Assembly (NCBI GenBank): GCA_017569285.1
Contig: CP069419.1
Coordinates: forward strand, 1,860,001 to 1,924,000
Direction of reading: 5' to 3'
Origin: Clostridiales bacterium
GTDB lineage: Bacteria; Bacillota; Clostridia; Christensenellales; Aristaeellaceae
Length of the DNA stretch: 64,000 nucleotides
Each line of letters begins with the position of its first letter. Within the stretch, counting starts at the first letter, position 1. This document shows, one piece after another, positions 57,569 through 64,000 of the stretch. Made by a program: the position numbers and the translations under genes. The notes beneath the pieces were generated by a model. The model saw only the letters and a program-made list of their open reading frames with translations. It was not told the origin of the DNA and made no database searches.

Positions 57569-59167
57569 ATGGGCATGGCATCCAGGCCGGAAGTATCGGA
57601 ACTGCCGGGAGGCGGGAAGTTCTGGTCGAATACCTTCAGCTCTTTCAGCGCCCTGGTTTATGTTCCCCTCGGGCAGCCGGATTCCGCTGTCATCAATTAC
57701 GGCTACAAGGCGCCCTACCTGCTCGTGTTTGATGACCAGGACCGGGATGTAGGACTTGCGCTGGATTATGCGGAGCGATCCGGCCTGGCGGATATCGCCC
57801 GCAGCTATTCCACCTCCGTCGTGTTCATCCGCCCCATTGCCCCGGAGGGCTGGGCCGGCGCGCCGGATACCCTGTTTGCCGACCTGGCGGCGGAGAGCAA
57901 AATCGGCCAGTATTACCAGGACGGGATCATTACCCCGAAAAACTTCTTCACCGGTGAAATTGGTGAGAGCTTTATCCGTGGTTCCCTGTTCCGCACGGTG
58001 CTCTTCGGATGCGGTGAGTCGGCGGACTATATTGCCCGCTGCTGCCTGAAGACGCTGGAGGGCCAGTACCTGTGGGGCCCGGGCGAAATTACGCCTATGG
58101 CCGCCGTGCTGGAAAACCTGTCCGTGATTCCTTCGCCGGAGCGCCGGGATATCCCGGTGGTTTCCATTGGAAACAGCGCCCGGGTGAACGATGCGCTGCG
58201 CGAAACCTGTGATTTCCTTTGCGTCCGGGATGAGGCGGACTTCCGTGCCGATCATGATGAATTCTGGTGCCGGATGAAGCGCTGGTGCGGTATGCTGTCC
58301 CGGGACGAGGACCTGTCGGCCATGAACATGGCGGAAGAACCGGTGGTCACTGAGCTGGTTACTTCCCCGGACAACCAGGGTGATGATGCCGGCACCGACA
58401 TGCATAAGGTGGGGTATGTTGCCTATTATCCGACGCCGCTTTCGGAGGACAGCCCGCTTCCGCTGGTGCTCGCTTTCCACGGCGGCGGCGATTCCGCTTT
58501 CCATATTGCGTGGGTTTCCGGCTGGTGGCGCGTTGCCATGCGGAACCGCTTCCTGCTGGTGTGCCTTGAAAACCACCTGAACGTTACGGCCACCGAGGTC
58601 ATGTCCCTGATCGGGCAGCTGAAGGAAAAGTATCCGATTGATTCCTCACGGATCTATGCCAGCGGCTTCTCCATGGGCGGCTGCAAGTCCTGGGACCTGT
58701 TCCAGGAATATCCGGAATCCTTCGCGGCGCTCGCGCCGATGGATGCGACCTTCGAGGTCGGGCTGAACCTGTACGGCCAGCCGGCGCCGAAGCCCATCAA
58801 CCGCGACATCCCCGTGCCGGTGTATTACGCGGCGGGCGAGAAGACCCCCCTGCCGGAAATGCCCTGCCAGGCGGACAAGTGTATGGAACGCGCCCGGTAT
58901 GTGTTCGAAGTCAACCAGGTGGTCAAACCATACAATCTCGTATTCGATGACCGGGAAAGCTGGGAGGAACCCTTTTGGGGTGTTCCCGGTGACCGGGTTG
59001 AGAAGATCCCGGACCTTTCCCGGGGCGCCATCCTGACCGAGCACCGCTATGTGAGCAAAGACGGGGTATACCGTACCGTTTTCGCCGGCGTGGACAACCA
59101 GGGCCATGAATGCCGGGAGCACACATGTGAACGGGCGTGGCAGTTCATGAAGGACTTCACGCGGTAA
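57569..59167 (+). CDS. Esterase/alpha-beta hydrolase with extra N-terminal domain
   Basis: The 532-residue protein has a catalytic alpha/beta-hydrolase domain in its second half: LVLAFHGGGDSAFH (oxyanion hole), nucleophile elbow GFSMGGCKSW, and a His in DNQGHECREHTCERAW near the end. The first about 270 residues look like a second, degenerate alpha/beta-hydrolase fold (AVINYGYKAPYLLVFDDQDRD; SLFRTVLFGCGESAD with Gly-Cys-Gly in place of the Ser elbow). No signal peptide. It resembles PHB-depolymerase-type and feruloyl esterases. Single gene with GGAGG 7 nt upstream; neighbours suggest action on plant sugar esters. Confidence 0.82.
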   Translation: MGMASRPEVSELPGGGKFWSNTFSSFSALVYVPLGQPDSAVINYGYKAPYLLVFDDQDRDVGLALDYAERSGLADIARSYSTSVVFIRPIAPEGWAGAPDTLFADLAAESKIGQYYQDGIITPKNFFTGEIGESFIRGSLFRTVLFGCGESADYIARCCLKTLEGQYLWGPGEITPMAAVLENLSVIPSPERRDIPVVSIGNSARVNDALRETCDFLCVRDEADFRADHDEFWCRMKRWCGMLSRDEDLSAMNMAEEPVVTELVTSPDNQGDDAGTDMHKVGYVAYYPTPLSEDSPLPLVLAFHGGGDSAFHIAWVSGWWRVAMRNRFLLVCLENHLNVTATEVMSLIGQLKEKYPIDSSRIYASGFSMGGCKSWDLFQEYPESFAALAPMDATFEVGLNLYGQPAPKPINRDIPVPVYYAAGEKTPLPEMPCQADKCMERARYVFEVNQVVKPYNLVFDDRESWEEPFWGVPGDRVEKIPDLSRGAILTEHRYVSKDGVYRTVFAGVDNQGHECREHTCERAWQFMKDFTR

Positions 59168-59187
59168 CCATTCCGATATAACTGATT

Positions 59188-59217
59188 CGGCCTGCAGATC
59201 CTGCAGGCCGGTTTTTT
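59188..59217 (+). terminator. Intrinsic terminator after the esterase gene
   Basis: CGGCCTGCAG-ATC-CTGCAGGCCG followed by GTTTTTT. Confidence 0.88.
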
Positions 59218-59237
59218 ATGCGGATTGCAGGAAATGA

Positions 59238-59280
59238 TTGACATACGGCGGATTCCGGATATAATTGAGAACGGTTCTCA
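59238..59280 (+). promoter_or_regulatory. Promoter with adjacent Fur/Zur-type palindrome
   Basis: TTGACA (59238-59243), 16-nt spacer and TATAAT (59260-59265) are followed directly by the perfect inverted repeat TGAGAA-CGG-TTCTCA (59266-59280), which covers the transcription start. It is a likely operator for the Fur-family protein encoded next. Confidence 0.82.
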
Positions 59281-59304
59281 TTTTCGGGAGGGGGGTTGTT
59301 TGCG

Positions 59305-59757
59305 GTGGCAGGCAAGACAGGATACCGGACAAAGGCCCAGGCGGAACTGCTGGAATACCTGCAGTCAACGCCCGGGGTGCATCATACGGCGGCCGGGCTG
59401 AAGGAGCATTTTGCCGCGGAGGGAACGCCCATCGGCACCGCGACGATTTACCGCCGCCTGGAACAGTTTGTGGATGAGGGGAAAATCCGGAAATACGTGA
59501 TCGGGACGGGTGAAAGCGCCTGCTACACGTATGAGGAGGAATCCAGCCACTGTGCGGAGCATTACCACTGCAAATGCGAGCGGTGCAGCCGCCTGATCCA
59601 CCTGGACTGCGACGAGCTGGATGAGATCCGGACCCATATGCTGGCGCACCACGGTTTCGCGTGGAACGCCGGGAAAACGGTTTTTTACGGCATCTGTGAG
59701 CAGTGCCGGAAGGAAATGGCGGTCGGGAGCCGCATAACCAATCCCCGGGGAGAGTAA
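59305..59757 (+). CDS. Fur family transcriptional regulator (probable Zur)
   Basis: The 150-residue protein has the Fur winged helix (HHTAAGLKEHFAAEGTPIGTATIYRRLEQF, in parts about residues 26-57) and the C-terminal metal domain with HYHCKCERCSRLIHLDC and a second CxxC (CEQC), which form the structural zinc site. Because znuC/znuB-type genes follow, zinc is the likely signal. GTG 59305 has GAGGGGGG 8-9 nt upstream; TTG 59296 is too close to it. It is probably autoregulated through the palindrome at 59266. Confidence 0.9.
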   Translation: MAGKTGYRTKAQAELLEYLQSTPGVHHTAAGLKEHFAAEGTPIGTATIYRRLEQFVDEGKIRKYVIGTGESACYTYEEESSHCAEHYHCKCERCSRLIHLDCDELDEIRTHMLAHHGFAWNAGKTVFYGICEQCRKEMAVGSRITNPRGE

Positions 59758-59759
59758 GA

Positions 59760-60473
59760 ATGGCATTATTGACCTGTAAGGACCTGGTGCTCGGATATGA
59801 CGGACATCCTGTGCTGTCCGGCATCAGTTTTGAAGTGTGTGCGGGGGACTACCTGTGCATTGTCGGCGAGAACGGATCGGGCAAGACGACCCTGATGAAG
59901 ACCGTGCTGGGCCTGCAGAAGCCGCTCGCCGGGAAAATCACCTTCGGCGACGGGCTGAAGCAGAACGAGATCGGCTATCTGCCGCAGCAGACGGACGTAC
60001 AGCGGGATTTTCCCGCGACGGTGCGCGAGATCGTGCTGTCTGGCTGCCAGGGGCGAATGGGGCGCCGGCCGTTCTACAACCGGGAAGACAAAAAGACCGC
60101 CGCGCAGAATATGGAACGCCTGGATCTGGCTGCCTTTGCCGGCCGTTGCTACCGTGAACTGTCCGGCGGACAGCAGCAGCGTGTACTGCTGGCGCGGGCC
60201 CTGTGCGCGACGCAGAAGCTGATCGTGCTGGATGAGCCGGTTTCCGGCCTGGATCCGCACGTCACCTCGGAGATGTACGGCCTCATCCGGAACCTGAACC
60301 GGGAGGACGGCATCACCGTCATGATGATTTCCCATGATATTACCGCTGCCCTGCAGGAAGCCACCCATATCCTGCATGTGGGTGAGGAGCTGTTCTTCGG
60401 TACGAAGGCGGATTATCTCGCGTCCCCGCTGGCAGCCCGCTTCCTGGCGCTGAAGGGAGGGGAGCCGGTATGA
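59760..60473 (+). CDS. znuC: Metal ABC transporter ATP-binding protein
   Basis: The 237-residue ATPase has Walker A GENGSGKTT, Q-loop YLPQQTDV, signature ELSGGQQQRVLLARAL, Walker B LIVLDEPVSGLD and H-loop SHD. The sequence DFPATVREIVLSG is typical of the zinc/manganese ABC group. It lies 2 nt after the Fur gene and overlaps the permease gene by 4 nt. The metal (zinc rather than manganese) is inferred from the regulator. Confidence 0.9.
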   Translation: MALLTCKDLVLGYDGHPVLSGISFEVCAGDYLCIVGENGSGKTTLMKTVLGLQKPLAGKITFGDGLKQNEIGYLPQQTDVQRDFPATVREIVLSGCQGRMGRRPFYNREDKKTAAQNMERLDLAAFAGRCYRELSGGQQQRVLLARALCATQKLIVLDEPVSGLDPHVTSEMYGLIRNLNREDGITVMMISHDITAALQEATHILHVGEELFFGTKADYLASPLAARFLALKGGEPV

Positions 60474-61315
60474 TCGAAACCCTGCGGATGTACATGCAGT
60501 ATGACATGGTCCGGAATGCGCTGATCGTTGGGGTGCTGATTGCCCTGTGCTCCTCGCTGCTGGGCGTGACGCTGGTGCTGAAGCGGTTCTCCTATATCGG
60601 GGACGGACTGTCCCATGTGGCGTTCGGCGCGATTGCGATCGCGGCCGTGCTGCACCTGTCGGACGACATGGTGCTGGTGATGCCGGTTACGATCCTGTGC
60701 GCGGTGCTGCTGCTGCGGACGGGCCAGAAAACCCGGATCCGCGGCGACGCAGCGATCGCCATGATCTCCGTCGGCGCGCTGGCGGTCGGATACCTGCTGA
60801 TGAATATCTTTTCCGCCTCCTCCAACCTGTCCGGCGACGTATGCTCGACGCTGTTCGGCTCCGCGTCCATCCTGACGCTGACGAAGGCAGAGGTGTGGCT
60901 GAGCATTATCCTGTCCGTTGTTGTGGTGGTTATTTTCCTGCTGTTCTACAACCGGATTTTCGCGGTGACCTTTGACGAGAACTTTGCCCGGGCCGCCGGG
61001 ACAAAGGTAGAGGCATACAACCTGCTGATCGCGGTGGTGATCGCGGTGATCATCGTGCTGGCCATGAACCTGGTTGGCTCCCTGCTGATCTCCGCGCTGG
61101 TGATTTTCCCGGCGATGTCGGCCATGCGGCTGTTCCGGAGCTTCCGCGCTGTAACGATTGCTTCCGCGGTGCTGTCGGTTTTCTGTGCGCTCATGGGAAT
61201 CCTGGTCGCGATCCTTGCTGACACACCGGTCGGTTCCACGATTGTGGGAATGGATATTCTCGCTTTCCTCATCTGTGCGGCGGCCGCCCGGCTGCAGGGA
61301 AGGACATCCAAATGA
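60470..61315 (+). CDS. znuB: Metal ABC transporter permease
   Basis: The 281-residue membrane protein has eight to nine helices and the family's GVTLVLKRFSYIGDGLSHVAFG segment near the N terminus and AMNLVGSLLISALVIFPAMSA near the middle. It pairs with the ATPase gene (ATGA overlap). The metal-binding lipoprotein ZnuA is not in the window. Confidence 0.92.
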   Translation: MIETLRMYMQYDMVRNALIVGVLIALCSSLLGVTLVLKRFSYIGDGLSHVAFGAIAIAAVLHLSDDMVLVMPVTILCAVLLLRTGQKTRIRGDAAIAMISVGALAVGYLLMNIFSASSNLSGDVCSTLFGSASILTLTKAEVWLSIILSVVVVVIFLLFYNRIFAVTFDENFARAAGTKVEAYNLLIAVVIAVIIVLAMNLVGSLLISALVIFPAMSAMRLFRSFRAVTIASAVLSVFCALMGILVAILADTPVGSTIVGMDILAFLICAAAARLQGRTSK

Positions 61316-62592
61316 GAAAAACCGGACGAATCCTGCTGTTTCTGGTGCTCCTGCTCGCTGTGATACGGGCGGGAAGCGCCGCCGCGGAGAAGCACAGCCT
61401 CCTGCTGCGCTGCACCGGCGGAGGGCAGGTCGGCCGGATCAATGAAAAGGCGGTCAGCGTCATCATTGAACCCCGTGGAACGTTCCTGGATGCAGGGGAT
61501 GAAACCTGGACGCCGGAAAAGCTGCGGAGCCTGCCGGGATTCCGGCTGGTGAGGGCCGCCCTGCGCTTTACGGCGGCGGAAGCCATCGGCAGGGGATCGG
61601 TGCTGTATTCGCTGGCATGCGGGAATCAGGTGACCCAGCCGTGCACGGTGCCGGACGGACACGTTCTCTGGGATGTGACGGACGCTGTCAGAACCTGGCT
61701 GGAAACCGGGGATGCGCTGAAGCTGATTCCGGTGAACCGGGGAAACGGTGAATATATCCGGGTGGAGGAAGATTCGATTTACCTGCAGCTGACCTTTACC
61801 GCGGACGGGGAGGTTCCGCTGTTTCCGCTGGACCGTGCGGAACAGCAGGAATGGCTGGATGAGGCGCTGGGCATGCTGGAGGAGGGAAATCCCGTGCTCC
61901 GGCAGTACCGGGAGGTGGCCGGCAGCCTGGTTTCCGCGGAATATCCGCTGGGCGTTCCGTATTTCTTCAGCGGGGAAACCGGAAACGGCATGCTGAAGCC
62001 GCGCGTTCCCAATCCCAATTCCACCACGCGCTATTTCCGCGCGGAGCGGACGTACCTTTACGGCCTGGACTGCGCCGGATACCTGAACCTGGTGCTTTCC
62101 CGGAATAACCTGGGGCATGTTTCCATTGCGAAGATGATCCGGGATGGCCAGGGCGGGAAACTGCTGGCCGCGGATCCGTCGGAATGGCCGGAATTCCTGC
62201 TCCCCGGCGACCTGATCGGTATGGACCACGGCCGGTATAACCATATTGTGATGTATATCGGGACCATGCGTACCTTCGGCTGGACGGAAGAAACAGCCGG
62301 GGAGGCGCTTCCCGTGCTGGATATGCCGTTGGTGATCCACTGCGGCAGCAATCCCTTCTACTACGAACGGTATACGGAGTATATCCGTGAGTGCGGATAC
62401 CGCAACACCTATCCGCCGGACGGAGGCGTAACGGTGTCGGTGGTGCTGCCGGATGCAAAGAGCGTGCCGTACAGCATGAGCCCGCCGTGGGGATGGGGAG
62501 ACGATTTCCACTGGTACCTGCTGGACGGCAGCCCGCTGCTGGTGTTTCCGCTGGATACAGCCGACAGCCTGGTCTGGACCGGCATCCGGTAA
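61312..62592 (+). CDS. Secreted NlpC/P60-like cysteine hydrolase
   Basis: The 426-residue protein has a signal peptide (MRKTGRILLFLVLLLAVIRAG, then SAAAE) and, after a domain of about 200 residues of unknown type, an NlpC/P60-like domain: catalytic Cys254 in YGLDCAGYLNLVL and His311 in GRYNHIVMYIGT, preceded by LLPGDLIGM. Such enzymes cut peptidoglycan peptides. Its start overlaps the permease stop by 4 nt (ATGA), so it belongs to the Fur-controlled operon, which is unusual. It may help metal uptake through the wall, or be a metal-starvation response. Confidence 0.8.
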   Translation: MRKTGRILLFLVLLLAVIRAGSAAAEKHSLLLRCTGGGQVGRINEKAVSVIIEPRGTFLDAGDETWTPEKLRSLPGFRLVRAALRFTAAEAIGRGSVLYSLACGNQVTQPCTVPDGHVLWDVTDAVRTWLETGDALKLIPVNRGNGEYIRVEEDSIYLQLTFTADGEVPLFPLDRAEQQEWLDEALGMLEEGNPVLRQYREVAGSLVSAEYPLGVPYFFSGETGNGMLKPRVPNPNSTTRYFRAERTYLYGLDCAGYLNLVLSRNNLGHVSIAKMIRDGQGGKLLAADPSEWPEFLLPGDLIGMDHGRYNHIVMYIGTMRTFGWTEETAGEALPVLDMPLVIHCGSNPFYYERYTEYIRECGYRNTYPPDGGVTVSVVLPDAKSVPYSMSPPWGWGDDFHWYLLDGSPLLVFPLDTADSLVWTGIR

Positions 62593-62685
62593 GCTGTCCC
62601 GGATTTACCGCGCAGTGGAGGGCGGTTTCCGCGGGAAAGGAATGATCACCTGCCGGGTCGGCAGGATATATGGAGGTATATGGAG

Positions 62686-63585
62686 ATGACCGGAAAAATC
62701 CCTTATTACAGGGCAACGGAGATTGCCGAAAAGAGCTGGAAGATTGAGAATGCGTGCTGCGAAAGCTCCTACGCGCTCTGCTACCTGGTGGAGGGGCGGG
62801 ATTACGCGCTCCTGATCGATACGATCCTCGGCATCGGCAACCTGAAGGCGTTCTGCGAAACGCTGACGGACAAGCCGATCCGGCTGGTGAACACGCACTC
62901 GCATTCCGACCATGTCGGCGGCAATTTCTTCTTTGATCACTGCTATATGCATCCCCGGGATATCGGCTCCTTCCAGGACAGCATCGGCATTCCGAAGGAG
63001 AAAGTCCTGGAGATGGCCAGGGAGATGGTCCTGCCGGAATACCGGGATTTAATGGAGCCGGACGACAACTTCTCCGACTGGCATCCGATGAAGGTGTATC
63101 CGGTCAGTGACGGCGATGTGTTCGACCTCGGGGACCGGCAGCTTGAGGTGGTGGAGGTCGGCGGGCATACCCTCGGCTCCATCGTGCTGATTGACCATAA
63201 AACCCGGATCGCGTATGCCGGGGATGCCTGCAACGGCAATACCCTGCTGGAGTTTGACAACTCCCTGCCGGTGATTGCCTACCTGCGGGCCCTGCTGCAT
63301 CTGAAGGACCACCAGGCGGAATTCGACATGGTATACGGCGGGCATGAAATCTTTGACGCTTCCATTGTGGACGAGGGGATTGAAACCGTGGCGAAGGTGG
63401 TCGCCGGAACGGACGACCGCTGCGAACGCACCGGCATCATGGGCGGCCCCGTGTTCTATGCCGCGGAAAAGGTGGAAGGCGGATATGAACGCAAGGACGG
63501 GAAGCATTTCAACATGAGCTATATTCCCGGGAAAGTCCTGGGCCCGGACGAGCCAAAGCAGGTTTTCCGGATGGAAAACAGGTAA
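62686..63585 (+). CDS. MBL-fold metallo-hydrolase
   Basis: The 299-residue protein has the metallo-beta-lactamase zinc motif NTHSHSDHVGG (HxHxDH), further ligand His in VGGHTLGS and Asp in AYAGDACNG, and a late YGGHEIF His. The substrate is unknown. GGAGG lies 9 nt before ATG 62686 and 3 nt before ATG 62680. The gap to the NlpC gene is 93 nt, so co-transcription is possible but not certain. Confidence 0.9.
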   Translation: MTGKIPYYRATEIAEKSWKIENACCESSYALCYLVEGRDYALLIDTILGIGNLKAFCETLTDKPIRLVNTHSHSDHVGGNFFFDHCYMHPRDIGSFQDSIGIPKEKVLEMAREMVLPEYRDLMEPDDNFSDWHPMKVYPVSDGDVFDLGDRQLEVVEVGGHTLGSIVLIDHKTRIAYAGDACNGNTLLEFDNSLPVIAYLRALLHLKDHQAEFDMVYGGHEIFDASIVDEGIETVAKVVAGTDDRCERTGIMGGPVFYAAEKVEGGYERKDGKHFNMSYIPGKVLGPDEPKQVFRMENR

Positions 63586-63600
63586 CCCGGAGGCAGAAAG

Positions 63601-63630
63601 AATCACCGGCGCGGTTCCGCGCCGGTGATT
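63601..63630. terminator. Bidirectional terminator
   Basis: AATCACCGGCGCGG (63601-63614) pairs perfectly with CCGCGCCGGTGATT (63617-63630), between the convergent MBL and DUF4097 genes. Confidence 0.88.
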
Positions 63631-63645
63631 TGTATACCGGAAAAG

Positions 63646-64000
63646 TTATTTTACCGGACGGATGGTGAGATCGCCGGAAGTGGTGCCGATGGTGATCTTC
63701 GCGGATCCGTCGCCGCAGGTGTAACTGCCTTTGCTGCCGGCCAGCGGGATATCCGTGGTCATCTTGCCGCTGGTGGCGTTGTGCTTCAGGGTGAAGCCGG
63801 GCTCGGCAGGCAGCTCCGCAGTCACGTCGCCGGAGGTGGCGCTGACCGCCGCATTGTCAAAGCGCTTCAGGGCAAGATGGATATTCCCGCTGGTGGAACC
63901 GGCCGACAGGTCCCCGACCCGATCCGCGGTGATGCTGATTCCGCCGGAGGTGGAATGGGCGGCAACCTTCTCCGCTTCATCCAGGTCGGCGCTGAGGGAT
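63646..64000 (-). CDS. DUF4097-type protein, C-terminal part (runs off the window)
   Basis: About 118 codons are visible on the minus strand, ending TAA at 63646. They show the beta-helix-like repeats of DUF4097/adhesin-like proteins: HSTSGGISI, GSTSGNIHL, ATSGDVTAEL, NATSGKMTTDI and TTSGDLTIRPVK at regular spacing, each with the TSG turn. Such proteins are often membrane-linked and co-encoded with PspC or PadR regulators. The start lies to the right of the window. Confidence 0.85.
   Translation of the reverse strand, partial: SLSADLDEAEKVAAHSTSGGISITADRVGDLSAGSTSGNIHLALKRFDNAAVSATSGDVTAELPAEPGFTLKHNATSGKMTTDIPLAGSKGSYTCGDGSAKITIGTTSGDLTIRPVK

Overview
The window reads as a chromosomal segment of an anaerobic, fermentative Gram-positive bacterium of the class Clostridia, probably from gut or rumen. 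The evidence is a GC-rich but clostridial gene repertoire, strong AGGAGG ribosome binding sites, TTG and GTG starts, an [FeFe]-hydrogenase-like iron-sulfur protein, carbohydrate ABC transport of the LplB/YtcP type, hexuronate and pectin-type sugar enzymes, and secreted SH3-type proteins. No genus can be named from the sequence. There is no rRNA, CRISPR array, integrase, transposase or phage gene.

Layout. 0-3.4 kb: minus-strand operon ruvC-ruvA-ruvB-queA. 3.4-6.6 kb: a mannitol dehydrogenase/fructuronate reductase family gene, then argH. 6.6-6.75 kb: tRNA-Thr(CGU) and tRNA-Pro(CGG). 6.7-11.9 kb: accessory segment (beta-lactamase-fold hydrolase, GNAT, MefA-like MFS exporter fused in frame to a peptidase S51 domain). 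It ends in broken extra copies of the tRNA-Pro 3' end plus its terminator, which looks like an old tRNA-targeted insertion or duplication. 11.9-20.6 kb: further accessory genes (SH3 protein, amidase, three more GNAT or GyrI-like sensor regulators, a cysteine-rich conserved protein, a winged-helix/membrane-protein pair, an E2-like protein that lost its catalytic residues) and a remnant of a second S51 gene. 20.9-29.6 kb: S51 peptidase with a GH88/105 hydrolase, [FeFe]-hydrogenase-like protein, HIT protein, methyltransferase, cyclase/flavin reductase/GNAT operon, pyridoxal kinase, Nudix.

29.6-35.8 kb: a regulated leader (structured RNA, candidate upstream ORF, intrinsic terminator) and a polyamine operon encoding arginine/ornithine/lysine decarboxylase, SpeE, agmatinase-family SpeB, carboxynorspermidine dehydrogenase and NspC. 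Together these can make putrescine from arginine and spermidine by the carboxyspermidine route, with an additional aminopropyltransferase but no SpeD in view. 35.9-48.7 kb: housekeeping and repair-like enzymes (deaminase, two Nudix proteins, AAA ATPase with a spore-photoproduct-lyase-like radical SAM enzyme, GGDEF protein, esterase), a drug-type ABC exporter with its XRE/AbrB regulator, and an ABC-F ribosome-protection-type gene behind an attenuator-like leader.

48.7-64 kb: M16C metalloprotease, purC, a three-gene sugar ABC uptake system with a linked AraC protein and an esterase, a Fur-family/zinc ABC operon that continues into an NlpC/P60-like secreted protein, an MBL-fold hydrolase, and the C-terminal part of a DUF4097 protein running off the right edge.

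The most noteworthy non-coding signals are a promoter-like motif repeated three times with exactly the same 22-nt spacing, the ABC-F leader with a five-codon Arg-Ile-Arg upstream ORF and tandem terminators, the polyamine-operon leader, and the duplicated tRNA-Pro end. All family calls are from reading the translations; no database search was run.
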